From contig NZ_CP100126.1 in assembly GCF_024168045.1 (NCBI RefSeq), positions 265,501-329,500 of the forward strand: DNA of 64,000 nucleotides. The letters are read 5' to 3'. Position numbers and translations under genes: made by a program. Positions 33,284 to 42,247 of this stretch are shown here, in pieces. The notes beneath the pieces are model-generated. The model was given only the letters and a program-made list of their open reading frames with translations. It was not told the origin of the DNA and searched no databases. This DNA is from Dorea longicatena. GTDB lineage: Bacteria > Bacillota > Clostridia > Lachnospirales > Lachnospiraceae. Position 1 is the first letter of the stretch. Every line of letters starts with the position of its first letter.

Positions 33284-33685
33284 ATGATTCTTACGTTTTC
33301 TGATTCCGAGGAAGAAATTCTGAATAAGATTAAATCGGTTCTAGTCTGTGAAAACACAGTAGAGTTTATGGATAATGTAAACATTCAAAAGTTGAGATTC
33401 CCAAGTCTGGAAATAGACCAGCTTCAGCGTTGTGTAATCAGAGAAGATAAGACAGTGGGGCTTACCCGACATGAATATGATCTGCTTCTATATCTTGCGT
33501 TATCTCCTAATCGGGTATTCACGAAAGAACAGATCTATCAGCATATCTATAAGGAAGCGGAGTCAGAAGTGAATAACCGAATTTACGGTCTGATTAAGAA
33601 CTTGAGAAAGAAAATAGAAGAAAATCCGGAAACACCGCACTACATAGAAACGATACGTGGTGTTGGTTATCGCTTTCGGGCATAA
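33284..33685 (+). CDS. receiver-less winged-helix regulator, copy 1
   Basis: A 133-residue protein: a 45-residue N-terminal segment (MILTFSDSEEEILNKIKSVL) plus an OmpR DNA-binding domain (LTRHEYDLLLYLALSPNRVFTKEQIYQHIY ... HYIETIRGVGYRFRA). It is highly similar throughout to the 38372 protein. The ATG overlaps the stop of a minimal ORF ATG-GGA-AAG-TAA (TAATG) that has its own AGGTG site, so translation is probably by re-initiation. It follows an ABC exporter operon, as copy 2 does, and may regulate it without phosphorylation. Confidence 0.78.
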   Translation: MILTFSDSEEEILNKIKSVLVCENTVEFMDNVNIQKLRFPSLEIDQLQRCVIREDKTVGLTRHEYDLLLYLALSPNRVFTKEQIYQHIYKEAESEVNNRIYGLIKNLRKKIEENPETPHYIETIRGVGYRFRA

Positions 33686-33688
33686 AAG

Positions 33689-33720
33689 GAGCCGTCCGGC
33701 AATGGGCGGCTCGAAGTGTT
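33689..33720 (+). terminator. GAGCCG-type terminator repeat, copy 2
   Basis: GAGCCGTCC and GGGCGGCTC pair around GGCAAT, followed by GAAGTGTT. Copy 1 is at 24855 and copy 3 at 38777. Confidence 0.75.
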
Positions 33721-33779
33721 TCTCTTGTTGTTTATTTATTGTTTTTTTCGTTGTATACTGATAAAACGAGGTGATAAAA

Positions 33780-34454
33780 GTGGCATATAGAATTTTGATC
33801 GTGGATGATGACATCGAATTATTAAAGATGTTAAAGAACTATTTTGAAATCAAACGATATGATGTAATGATGGCAGAAGATGGCACAGATGCTTTGGAAA
33901 AAATCCATAAGAAACCGGATATTATCTTGCTGGACATCAATATGCCTAAAATAGACGGATTAGAAGTATGCAGACGTATCCGGGGCAAAGTAACTTGTCC
34001 CATTATCTTCCTGACGGCAAAAGTGGAGGAGCAGGACAGGGTAAACGGGCTTTTATCCGGTGGGGATGACTATATACTGAAGCCGTTTAGTCTGAAAGAA
34101 CTGGATGCTCGTATTATTGCACATTTGAAGCGTGAGGAGCGTCATAAAGGGAAGTCTGAATACAGATTCCACGGAGACCTCAGTATTGATTATGGAGCAA
34201 AGAGGGTTCAGATCGGTGAAAATGATTTGGAGCTTACGAAGCTGGAATATGCAATCATTGAGTTTTTGTCCATGAATCCAGGACAGGTTTTTGACAGGGA
34301 GCGGATATACGAAAAGGTGTGTGGTTATGATGCGGAAGGTGACAGCCGTGTTGTTACGGAACTGATCCGGAGAGTGAGAAAGAAACTGGCGGAATATACG
34401 CAGACAGAATACATTGAGACAGTATGGGGGATGGGGTATCGATGGAAAAGATAA
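33780..34454 (+). CDS. OmpR-family response regulator
   Basis: A 224-residue two-component regulator. The receiver domain has acidic pocket VDDD, phospho-acceptor Asp in ILLDINMPKIDG (about 54), Thr in FLTAK and Lys in LKPF. The DNA-binding winged helix is LTKLEYAIIEFLSMNPGQVFDRERIYEKV. GTG start at 33780, six bases after GAGGTG. The kinase gene overlaps its end by 13 bases. Likely controls the downstream ABC exporter. Confidence 0.92.
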   Translation: MAYRILIVDDDIELLKMLKNYFEIKRYDVMMAEDGTDALEKIHKKPDIILLDINMPKIDGLEVCRRIRGKVTCPIIFLTAKVEEQDRVNGLLSGGDDYILKPFSLKELDARIIAHLKREERHKGKSEYRFHGDLSIDYGAKRVQIGENDLELTKLEYAIIEFLSMNPGQVFDRERIYEKVCGYDAEGDSRVVTELIRRVRKKLAEYTQTEYIETVWGMGYRWKR

Positions 34455-35644
34455 GAAATTTATCCTTGAAAAAGACAATGGTTTTATATACGATACTCAG
34501 CTTGATTGTCACTTTTTTTCTTTCTGTGTCAATTATTGAGATTGCCGGGCAGATACAGGAGGAGGTCTGGTGGAAGTACGTGGATCAGGACGAGTATTAT
34601 CAGGCAATGAATGACCGCAATGAAAATTTTGAGGTAGTGGTACCGAGACCGAATCAGAGTAAAATGAGCAGAATGGACTGGCATATTTCAGAAACCTGTG
34701 ATTTCCTTCAGACGTACGGAGTATTGCTTTTTTCTTTTGCCGGATGTGGAATTGCGGTCAGCCTGTTTTACAAAAATAAATTAAAGAGACCGATTCAGGA
34801 ACTGAAGATGGCATCACAGATGATTGCGGAGGAAGATCTGGATTTTCATATGGCTTATGAGAACGAGGACGAGATGGGGATGCTGTGCAGGGAATTTGAA
34901 AGGATGCGTGGGCAGTTGGAAGAAAATAACCGTAGACTTTGGCAGATGATCGAAGATGAGCGGGTACTGCGTGCAGCGATTGCCCATGATATCCGCTCGC
35001 CGCTTGCAATCATGCGGGGATATCAGGAAATGCTTTTGGAATTTGTTCCGGAAGATATGCTTGATCAAGAGAAAATGATGGAGATGTTAAGGGGCGGTAT
35101 GCTTCAGATTGAACGGATGAACCATTTTATTGATGCTATGCGGAAGATGACGAAACTGGAAGAACGGGAATTAAACTGTTCCGTGGTGGATATCCGGCAG
35201 TTGATCAGCCAGATAAAAACGCTGGCAGAAGTCATGGAAGAAAAATCAGAAAAGGACTTCACGGTAACGGCAGTGGGAGAGTCGGAAACTCTGGTCGCAG
35301 ATGCGGAAATCATCATGGAAGTAGCGGATAATCTGTTGTCCAATGCATTCCGCTATGCCAGTCAGAAAGTCGGGCTGAAGCTGACAGTGACGGCGCAGGA
35401 TCTGAAAATGAGTATCGGTGATGACGGAACGGGATTTCAGGAAAATACCGATACGGTGACACAGGCGTTTTATCATGAAAATTCGCAGGATGATTTAAAG
35501 CATTTTGGAATGGGTATGTATATCAGCCGTATCTACTGCGAACGGCATGGCGGGAAACTGCTGATAAAAAATGCAGCAGATGGTGGTGCGGAAATTGAGG
35601 CAGTGTTTAAAAATTATGTATCAGAAAAACAACAGCAGAAATAA
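34442..35644 (+). CDS. sensor histidine kinase
   Basis: A 400-residue kinase. Transmembrane segments near residues 15-38 and 93-112 flank a short external loop. A HAMP region follows, then the H-box AIAHDIRSPLAIMRGY (His about 182), N-box NLLSNAFRYAS, and G boxes GDDGTGF and HFGMGMYIS. It phosphorylates the preceding regulator. ATG at 34442, inside the regulator gene. Confidence 0.92.
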   Translation: MEKIRNLSLKKTMVLYTILSLIVTFFLSVSIIEIAGQIQEEVWWKYVDQDEYYQAMNDRNENFEVVVPRPNQSKMSRMDWHISETCDFLQTYGVLLFSFAGCGIAVSLFYKNKLKRPIQELKMASQMIAEEDLDFHMAYENEDEMGMLCREFERMRGQLEENNRRLWQMIEDERVLRAAIAHDIRSPLAIMRGYQEMLLEFVPEDMLDQEKMMEMLRGGMLQIERMNHFIDAMRKMTKLEERELNCSVVDIRQLISQIKTLAEVMEEKSEKDFTVTAVGESETLVADAEIIMEVADNLLSNAFRYASQKVGLKLTVTAQDLKMSIGDDGTGFQENTDTVTQAFYHENSQDDLKHFGMGMYISRIYCERHGGKLLIKNAADGGAEIEAVFKNYVSEKQQQK

Positions 35645-35662
35645 ATGGCTGTTGTTTTTTTG
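35628..35662 (+). terminator. terminator after kinase gene
   Basis: AACAACAGC (35628-35636) pairs perfectly with GCTGTTGTT (35648-35656), then TTTTT. It overlaps the last codons of the kinase and may reduce read-through into the ABC permease genes. Confidence 0.8.
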
Positions 35663-35714
35663 TTGTGATTTGTAGGCTATGCTGTTTGTAGAAAAAAGAA
35701 AGGCGGGATGACTT

Positions 35715-36779
35715 ATGAAAGCGATCATAAAAAGGAATCTGAAAAATTATCTTAAAAATCCGATATTTTGGACCGGTTTGATTGTTGTTTTAATCAGTAT
35801 GTACCAGACACTTGCACCTTATCTGTCCATTCATTACGTGAAGCCGGATGAAACCTTCAGGAAGGTAAAAATGGCTTCCGATGGGGATGTTATGGAGGGA
35901 TGTATTCCGGCAACACCGGATAAGGAGAGAGAACTGTGGGAGAAAGAGATTGTAAAGATACTTCAAGACACAGAGAATGGGTTTGGCATGTCGGAAGCAG
36001 AGGCGGAGGCAGTGATATCTGAGATGAAACAGATGGAGATTACGGAGGCGTGTCAGTATCTGAAAACGGAATACCACTTTAATGGTGCCAATTATGTGTA
36101 TGAGGACGTTTCATGGTATCAGGGAAGCCCGGAGGAAGTCAATCGGTATATCAGAGAAAATCTTGAGAAACATCCATTCTCCTATTATTTCGGAAGAAAA
36201 TTTACAGATTTTGCAAGCCTGCATATGGCATTCTTTGCAACGGTTCTGCTGGCGTTTTTATTTTTCCAGGATATGAGGAAAAATACTTATGAATTGCTGC
36301 ACACCAAACCGATGACGGCTTTTCAATATATTGCCGGGAAAATAAGCAGTGGATTTCTCATCATGACGACGGCACTGGTCATTATGAATATCGTATTTAT
36401 CATTTTGTGTTATGCCACGGCAGTAAAATCAGGATTTGCTATGAACATACTGGATTTTGTTCAGAATTCGATCCTGTATGTCCTGCCGAACATCCTGATG
36501 ATCTGCTGTGTGTATGCGGTTACAGCGCTGCTGTTTAAGAATCCGCTTCCAGCGGTTCCGGCGCTGGTTCTTTATATCATTTATTCTAATATGCTGACAT
36601 GGGACAGCAAAGGACAGTGTCATGCAAGACCATTCTCTATTATGGTTAGATTTCCGGGGAATTTTTTTGAAACGGGATTGCCATATCGGGTATATCTCAA
36701 TCAACTGCTTCTTGTGGCAGCATCCATACTGCTCATGTTTATAGCGGTGTGGATGTGGAAAAGGAGGAGAGTACATTGA
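35715..36779 (+). CDS. ABC-2 type membrane protein
   Basis: A 354-residue permease with one N-terminal transmembrane segment, an external domain (about 40-155) and five further segments (LHMAFFATVLLAFLFF onward). GGCGGGATGACTT precedes the ATG. It forms an exporter with the next two genes. Basic C-terminal end (WMWKRRRVH). Confidence 0.82.
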   Translation: MKAIIKRNLKNYLKNPIFWTGLIVVLISMYQTLAPYLSIHYVKPDETFRKVKMASDGDVMEGCIPATPDKERELWEKEIVKILQDTENGFGMSEAEAEAVISEMKQMEITEACQYLKTEYHFNGANYVYEDVSWYQGSPEEVNRYIRENLEKHPFSYYFGRKFTDFASLHMAFFATVLLAFLFFQDMRKNTYELLHTKPMTAFQYIAGKISSGFLIMTTALVIMNIVFIILCYATAVKSGFAMNILDFVQNSILYVLPNILMICCVYAVTALLFKNPLPAVPALVLYIIYSNMLTWDSKGQCHARPFSIMVRFPGNFFETGLPYRVYLNQLLLVAASILLMFIAVWMWKRRRVH

Positions 36780-37432
36780 AGAAAGAAGTAAAAATATGTA
36801 TGCCATATTATAAAATTGCATATTCAATCGCTTTTGTTGTGATATTGAGTGCAATCCAGCCTGTTGTATACGCAAAAGAAATCGGAGGGGCAGTGGAAAG
36901 AGCTGTTTCGCTTCTGGCAGTCGTTTTCTGTGCAGATACTTATCTGGTGGAAGTGCAGAGCAAACGCTCGGAAGTATTCTGCCTTTATAATCTAAAAAAG
37001 CAGGCAGGGGTAGTTTATAAAAGACTATTTGTGCAGGTAGCTTATCTGATTGGAATCAGTTTGTTGGCATATGGACTCTTTTATTGGCAGAAACCGGTGA
37101 ATCTGACAGAAGAATTAGATGGCGGTGCCTTGTTTGGAATTTATTGTATTGCGATTCCCGGAACTGTTTTGTTTTGGAGTGTGCTTTCCGTAACTGTCAG
37201 CAATCTGGTTCGAAACAGATGGATTGGTATGGGTGTCGTGCTGCTTTTCTGGTTTTTCTCTATTTCCGGAAAGGCAACTCAGTTTTTGAAAAACTGGGGA
37301 CCATTTTCCTACGGAACTTGTGATTTCGGTAAGCTGACAGAGTGGAGATGGCTTGGCGGGAAGGTGCTGTGCGTGGTATTTGCGGGGATGATGCTTGCAT
37401 TTGTTCCTAAGATATTAAAGAAGAGAGGGTAA
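36776..37432 (+). CDS. second ABC-2 type membrane subunit
   Basis: A 218-residue polytopic protein with about six hydrophobic segments (YSIAFVVILSAIQPVVYA; YLIGISLLAYGLFYW; IGMGVVLLFWFFSI). TTG start at 36776, overlapping the previous stop by four bases, with AAGGAGGA upstream. Likely the second permease half. Confidence 0.78.
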   Translation: MKKEVKICMPYYKIAYSIAFVVILSAIQPVVYAKEIGGAVERAVSLLAVVFCADTYLVEVQSKRSEVFCLYNLKKQAGVVYKRLFVQVAYLIGISLLAYGLFYWQKPVNLTEELDGGALFGIYCIAIPGTVLFWSVLSVTVSNLVRNRWIGMGVVLLFWFFSISGKATQFLKNWGPFSYGTCDFGKLTEWRWLGGKVLCVVFAGMMLAFVPKILKKRG

Positions 37433-37436
37433 GATT

Positions 37437-38309
37437 ATGAGTATAAGAATAGACGATTTAACAGTAACATTTAAAAATGGAGTGACAGCGGTAGATCATG
37501 TGGATCTGGAAATCCCACATGGGATATTTGGTCTGTTAGGTGAAAATGGTGCAGGAAAAACAACGTTGATGCGGGTGCTTACAACGGTGCTTGCACCCAC
37601 AAGTGGAAAAGTTCTGTTAGATGGTACGCTATATTGCGAAGCAAATTACGAAAAGATACAGAAAAAGATTGGGTATCTGCCACAGGAAATTGATCTGTAT
37701 CCGTCTTTGACTGTTCGAGAATGTCTGGAGTATATGGGAGATCTGGCTGGAATTGAGAAAAGAGAAAGCAAGAAAAGGATTGATTACTATCTGGAGAAGA
37801 CCAGTCTTGCAGACCATCAGAAAAAGAAAATGCGGCAGCTTTCAGGTGGAATGAAGCGAAGAGTTGGATTAGTGCAGGCATTACTCCATGAGCCGGATTT
37901 TTTAATTGTGGATGAACCAACAACAGGGCTCGATCCGGAGGAACGCATCCGTATCCGTAATTTACTGGTAGATTTTGCAGAAGAACGCACCGTATTATTT
38001 TCAACGCATGTGGTGGAGGATCTGATGGCAACCTGTAATCAGCTTGCGGTTATGAAAAAAGGTAGATTCCTTTATACAGGAACAATGAGGGAATTATTGA
38101 ATAAGGCAAGAGGGCATGTATGGGAATGCTGTACAGAGGACGAAAGCCTTGCAAGAGAATTAGAAAGAAAATATCATATTTCCAGTAAGCAGTATACGGA
38201 GGAAGGAATTAGATTAAGACTGTTAGGGGAGAATATGCCGTCAGAAAGTGGATGTATAGCTTGTGACGTAACTTTGGAAGATGCATATATCTATGTAACC
38301 AATCGATAA
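37437..38309 (+). CDS. ABC transporter ATP-binding protein
   Basis: A 290-residue ATPase with Walker A GENGAGKTT (about 36), Q-loop YLPQEIDLYP, signature LSGGMKRRV (about 135), Walker B LIVDEPTTGLD and STHVVED. It resembles the 30975 ATPase along its length, including the C-terminal domain, so the two exporter operons are paralogous. It completes the permease pair upstream. Confidence 0.92.
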   Translation: MSIRIDDLTVTFKNGVTAVDHVDLEIPHGIFGLLGENGAGKTTLMRVLTTVLAPTSGKVLLDGTLYCEANYEKIQKKIGYLPQEIDLYPSLTVRECLEYMGDLAGIEKRESKKRIDYYLEKTSLADHQKKKMRQLSGGMKRRVGLVQALLHEPDFLIVDEPTTGLDPEERIRIRNLLVDFAEERTVLFSTHVVEDLMATCNQLAVMKKGRFLYTGTMRELLNKARGHVWECCTEDESLARELERKYHISSKQYTEEGIRLRLLGENMPSESGCIACDVTLEDAYIYVTNR

Positions 38310-38371
38310 ACATTGTTAATGAGGAGTGAAAGCTAAATGCTAAGAAAAGCAGGTGATGTTATGGGAAAGTG

Positions 38372-38773
38372 ATGATTCTTACCATTTCTGATTCCGAAGA
38401 GGGAATCCTGAATAAAATTAAATCAGTTCTAGCCTGCGAAAGTACGTTAGAAGTTATGGAGATTACAAATTCTGAAAAGTTGACATTCCAAGGTTTGGAA
38501 ATAGACCAGCTTCAGCGGAGCGTAATCAAAGATGGTAAGGTTGTGGAACTTACCAGACATGAATATGACCTGCTTTTTTATCTGGCCTTATCCCCCAATC
38601 GGGTATTTACAAAAGAACAGATTTACCAGCATATTTATGAGGATGTGGAGTCAGAAGTGGATAACCGTGTCTATGGGTTAGTCAAGAATCTGAGAAAGAA
38701 AATAGAAGAAAATCCGGAAGAACCGCACTACATAGAAACGATACGTGGTGTAGGCTACCGTTTTCGGGCATAA
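38372..38773 (+). CDS. receiver-less winged-helix regulator, copy 2
   Basis: A 133-residue paralogue of the 33284 product (MILTISDSEEGILNKIKSVL ... HYIETIRGVGYRFRA). The same translational arrangement is kept: an upstream ORF ending ATG-GGA-AAG-TGA overlaps the start (TGATG). Here the upstream ORF can be 11 codons (MLRKAGDVMGK). The last gene of an ABC exporter operon, like copy 1. A GTG one codon earlier is also possible. Confidence 0.78.
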   Translation: MILTISDSEEGILNKIKSVLACESTLEVMEITNSEKLTFQGLEIDQLQRSVIKDGKVVELTRHEYDLLFYLALSPNRVFTKEQIYQHIYEDVESEVDNRVYGLVKNLRKKIEENPEEPHYIETIRGVGYRFRA

Positions 38774-38776
38774 AAA

Positions 38777-38806
38777 GAGCCGTCCGATTGGGCGGCTCGA
38801 AGTATT
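38777..38806. terminator. GAGCCG-type terminator repeat, copy 3
   Basis: GAGCCGTCC and GGGCGGCTC pair around GATT, followed by GAAGTATT. It lies between convergent genes and serves the plus-strand exporter operon and the end of the long minus-strand operon. Confidence 0.75.
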
Positions 38807-39090
38807 TAAACAGCAGTTTTCTTCACTGCCTGTTTATAGTTACCGGTAGCATCGTAATCTCCAGAGAGGAGCAGATTCTGGCGAAATTGCTCCAGTTTGA
38901 TCTTGAAGCGTTTCCCATCCTCAACAGTCGTAAGCATGGTAAGAGCTTCTAGCATTCCCTGAATATATCCGGTTAGCAGGTAATATCTGCAGGGTTCTTC
39001 CGATGGTGAGATATTGGACAGGGTTTCTTCCAGATGTTCCTGACGTTCCCTGAGCCATGCATCCCAGACATCCAGTTCCAAATCAGTCAT
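38806..39090 (-). CDS. hypothetical helical protein
   Basis: A 94-residue acidic/helical protein (MTDLELDVWDAWLRERQEHL). AAAGGAGG precedes the ATG. Probably the last gene of the leader B operon. No family recognised. Confidence 0.6.
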   Translation of the reverse strand: MTDLELDVWDAWLRERQEHLEETLSNISPSEEPCRYYLLTGYIQGMLEALTMLTTVEDGKRFKIKLEQFRQNLLLSGDYDATGNYKQAVKKTAV

Positions 39091-39145
39091 GGTGTTCCTC
39101 CTTTAAATCTGATGATAATCGTCTTTGGTGTGGAGGGGAGAAGTT

Positions 39146-39754
39146 TCATGCACAAGCATTTTTCTGCTCCAGATCCAAATATGGATTTGTAAATTCAAAA
39201 ATAATAAGTTCATCCGCATCGAACATGAGCTCCAACTCTTTTAGTGTAGCTGCTGGATATCCGCAATCTCTGAATCGTTCTAATACGTCTGTTTCCGTTT
39301 CAAATGGTTCACCGTCTTCCAGCTTTTCTCCGATTATTAAGCCACATGGAGTCAATAGGCTTTCTTCATATAAGCGGACACAATATCGGTCAGGGAAAAA
39401 TAGGTGTGCTTCATCCGTGTTATAATAAATTCGTTCTCCAGGTTCTATGCTTTGCATCACAAAGGGAACATGATATGCAGCGGCTATCGCCTGATATGCT
39501 TCATAAAGTGGAGTCCATGCTGTCTCTAAAGAAAGTAGAATATACGTATCATTCCATTCCATGTAGCTGACATTTCCACGAAGAGATATTCCGGTGGAAT
39601 CTATTTTCTTGTGGGAAAATAAATTGCCAATCCAGCATAAATCAGGATTCTGGTTCAGAATGATGTAGGTTTCCAGGTCCTCCCACAAGTCATATAGTCC
39701 TTCCGGATTTCCTTCTGTATAAAAGATCACATCATCACAGCAGATATTTGCCAT
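39146..39754 (-). CDS. hypothetical protein, Api92-like N-terminus
   Basis: A 202-residue soluble protein. Its start (MANICCDDVIFYTEGNPEGL) recalls DUF1281/Api92-type plasmid and phage proteins, followed by an alpha/beta part with many aromatic residues. It begins at the stop of the preceding gene (overlap of one base). Function unknown. Confidence 0.6.
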   Translation of the reverse strand: MANICCDDVIFYTEGNPEGLYDLWEDLETYIILNQNPDLCWIGNLFSHKKIDSTGISLRGNVSYMEWNDTYILLSLETAWTPLYEAYQAIAAAYHVPFVMQSIEPGERIYYNTDEAHLFFPDRYCVRLYEESLLTPCGLIIGEKLEDGEPFETETDVLERFRDCGYPAATLKELELMFDADELIIFEFTNPYLDLEQKNACA

Positions 39755-40131
39755 TATACATCCACCTCCGTTCCAAAAGTTTCACCCATATTCTGGTTGG
39801 AAACCGTAAGGTTTACAGGGGATAAGGTGCCAGAGGCAAGCCATTGTTCGATTGCATCAATTACCTGCTCCAGCGTGTCGTTATAAGCCACATTGCAGTC
39901 TTCCAGTCGGAGAAACTGCAGGTATGCTTCATGAAGAAGGCTTGGATCATCACGCAGCGTTTCATATGGAAGGTTGCAGAGTCCGATTCTTTCCTCCAGA
40001 CGTTCCATGGAGCGGCGGATGAAGTCGCAGGAAATAAATTGTTCCCGGTAGATGTTATAAGCAGCTTCAAGCTGGTCATAGGTCAAAATAAATGAGACTT
40101 TTTCGCAAGGATTAGATGATTGTTCTTTCAT
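39754..40131 (-). CDS. hypothetical element protein
   Basis: A 125-residue helical acidic protein (FILTYDQLEAAYNIYREQFI). GGAGGAATTTACC before ATG 40131 sets the start; five codons upstream are open. Tightly packed in the minus-strand operon, overlapping the previous gene. Not recognised. Confidence 0.6.
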   Translation of the reverse strand: MKEQSSNPCEKVSFILTYDQLEAAYNIYREQFISCDFIRRSMERLEERIGLCNLPYETLRDDPSLLHEAYLQFLRLEDCNVAYNDTLEQVIDAIEQWLASGTLSPVNLTVSNQNMGETFGTEVDV

Positions 40132-40705
40132 GGTAAATTCCTCCATTCATATTACAATTGGCTGGTGGTACGGATTCTCTTTGTTCGGGAGTAAGATGCA
40201 CCAGCAATTTCCAGCGCAGGTCGATCTCCCGGTGAATCCAGGTGTCATTTTCATAAACTTCATGTGTCAAAAGGTTATAAAGAATCGGTTCTTTTTCTAT
40301 ATCATCCAGATCTGCGACCAGGCAGGTTGCCTGATTCACATAGGGCCAGAGTGCCTGTTCGACCATATGGCGTAGTTCCAGTATCAGAGGATACATTTGT
40401 CCTACATCATAGGTTTTGGACATGCAGGAGCTGATTTTCTTCAGCATCCCGGAAGTTTGTATCATCTGGTTGATGACGGTACATTGTTCATCCACATCTG
40501 CATCCGGATTCAGGACCAGCCGGTGGAGCAGCACAGATTTTGCATAGGCAGAAGCGGTCAGGTTGATGTTTCTGACCAGTTCTTCATACGGCTGCTTATA
40601 CTGTGTCTTCAGCACTTCCAGAGGCACATGTTCCCGGTTCTTCTTTAAGGTGGAGAGGAGCCCCGAAAGGCAGCTCTCCAGTTCTTCCATTCTTGTCAAG
40701 CACAC
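40112..40705 (-). CDS. hypothetical helical protein
   Basis: A protein of about 197 residues, predicted almost all helical (EELESCLSGLLSTLKKNREHV). The GTG start at 40705 overlaps the previous stop, with GGAGG four bases upstream; ATG 40690 is the alternative. Operon gene of unknown role. Confidence 0.55.
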   Translation of the reverse strand: MCLTRMEELESCLSGLLSTLKKNREHVPLEVLKTQYKQPYEELVRNINLTASAYAKSVLLHRLVLNPDADVDEQCTVINQMIQTSGMLKKISSCMSKTYDVGQMYPLILELRHMVEQALWPYVNQATCLVADLDDIEKEPILYNLLTHEVYENDTWIHREIDLRWKLLVHLTPEQRESVPPANCNMNGGIYHERTII

Positions 40706-40944
40706 ATCGCCTCCATCTCCATCGGAACACGGGTGTAGCTGAGACGGTAAATACTGTTGCAGGTCTCAAATACCACACCGTTTTCGGATACTTCCAGAAT
40801 ACTCTGCACCGGACTGGTAACAAAGGTCTGGTTATAACTATAGATCCACGCCCGTTCTCCCAGATGGAGGGGCAGGGACAGGATTCCGGTGAGGACATAT
40901 TCTTTCTTTTGGGTGGTGTGTAAGGTTATATTTGTATTCTTCAT
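40696..40944 (-). CDS. small hypothetical beta-rich protein
   Basis: An 82-residue protein (MKNTNITLHTTQKKEYVLTG) with alternating hydrophobic strands. AAAGGAGCG before ATG 40944 sets the start. It overlaps the following gene and lies 20 bases after the AbrB-like gene. Confidence 0.55.
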   Translation of the reverse strand: MKNTNITLHTTQKKEYVLTGILSLPLHLGERAWIYSYNQTFVTSPVQSILEVSENGVVFETCNSIYRLSYTRVPMEMEAMCA

Positions 40945-40963
40945 TGATTTCACGCTCCTTTCC

Positions 40964-41482
40964 TTACTTAATTTTGTTTGCAATTACGGCAGCGACCAGT
41001 TTGGCGCATCCCAATTCCATCTCGGATAAGTGCTGTCCGGTTCTGGAACAGAGAAGAAGTGCCAGCGGTTCTTTGCATTCCCTTAAAATCGGGAAAAAAG
41101 CACAAACCGGCTGACGGGCGTTGGATACCGGGTAGACAGGGCAGTTCTCAGCAAAGATATGTTCCTGGCCGCCCACAACCAATTCGGCGAGTTCTTCTGT
41201 AACGGGAGTGCCTTCCGGAAGATAGATGCCCGCAGATACGAGGATGTGATTCTCACTGCAAATTGCGATACCACAGTGGATGACACTGTAGAGGACGGAA
41301 AGATAGGAAGACATTTCCTCTTTTCCGTTTAAGTAGGCAGGGCATTTGCGTAAAAGCAGCTCCATGCCCACATTTTCCAGTTCCAGTGCATCTCCGTCTG
41401 AGAGCTTCATTTGTTTCCGGATTTCTGCAGGGATGACAATACGCCCCTGAGAGTCCATAGTCCGGATGAGTGCAATATTCAT
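40964..41482 (-). CDS. SpoVT/AbrB-like regulator
   Basis: A 172-residue protein. An N-terminal swapped-hairpin AbrB domain (RTMDSQGRIVIPAEIRKQMKLSDGDALELE) binds DNA. A C-terminal GAF-like domain (about 60-170, GIAICSENHILVSAGIYL) resembles SpoVT. It is likely a transition-type or signal-responsive regulator of the element. GAAAGGAG before ATG 41482 sets the start; 13 upstream codons are open but lack a site. Confidence 0.82.
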   Translation of the reverse strand: MNIALIRTMDSQGRIVIPAEIRKQMKLSDGDALELENVGMELLLRKCPAYLNGKEEMSSYLSVLYSVIHCGIAICSENHILVSAGIYLPEGTPVTEELAELVVGGQEHIFAENCPVYPVSNARQPVCAFFPILRECKEPLALLLCSRTGQHLSEMELGCAKLVAAVIANKIK

Positions 41483-41544
41483 AACTAAAGTCTCCTTTCT
41501 TAAAAAGAGGAGAAGCAGCAAAGTACCGCTTCTCTTCTGAAAAT

Positions 41545-42231
41545 TTAGGCAGCGTAAGGCGGAGCCTGTGCTGTCTGTTGCATTTGACTGTTCTGCTGGT
41601 CTGCCAGCATCCGTTTCCCGTTATTGATCAGTGATGCAGCAATCACCGTTTCCCAGTTGGAAATATAGGAATCCGTCCGCTTCAGAAGCGTGAACAGATC
41701 CATGTCGGTAAGCTGGATGGCTGTTGTCTTTTCGGACTGGAAGCTGCGTGGCTGCATGTAGGAACCACCGTTCTTAGTCTGTGCTTTGATGCCTTTCCCA
41801 TTTACAATCTGGATTTTCCAGGGGCTTTTCATAGGCTGCCCTTTGGAATCATAGGGATGTCTGGAGATATAAAACATCTGGGCTGTGGAATAACCGTTCT
41901 GATCGGGATTGCCGTAGATCTTGCTCTGGCTCCATTCAAATTCCTGAAAACCGGAAGTAATCCGGGTTAAGAGGAACTGAATCTGTTCCGGTGCCAGGTT
42001 GAAACGGGTGATGATGTTCCGGTCTCCGGTACCGTTGGAATAATCCTGAATGGTGACGCAGATTAAAGAATGTACTTTATGCCCGTTTTCCTGATATTCC
42101 CCTTTGGCATGTAGCTGTGCATAGCTGCCGAGTGGTGCGTAGCGGAGCCGGTCATAAAAGGCAATGAGTGCCCGGTCATTCTGGATCTTGCAGATCTGGT
42201 CGGTAATCCGGTTTTGATAAGTTTCATTCAT
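41545..42231 (-). CDS. hypothetical element protein with Gln-rich tail
   Basis: A 228-residue soluble protein (CKIQNDRALIAFYDRLRYAPLG at the start). Residues about 60-170 are probably beta-rich, and the tail is Gln-rich (QQNSQMQQTAQAPPYAA). Immediately downstream of the vWA gene in the same operon; possibly a partner or substrate. Not recognised. Confidence 0.6.
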   Translation of the reverse strand: MNETYQNRITDQICKIQNDRALIAFYDRLRYAPLGSYAQLHAKGEYQENGHKVHSLICVTIQDYSNGTGDRNIITRFNLAPEQIQFLLTRITSGFQEFEWSQSKIYGNPDQNGYSTAQMFYISRHPYDSKGQPMKSPWKIQIVNGKGIKAQTKNGGSYMQPRSFQSEKTTAIQLTDMDLFTLLKRTDSYISNWETVIAASLINNGKRMLADQQNSQMQQTAQAPPYAA

Positions 42232-42247
42232 GAGTGTTCACCTTCCT

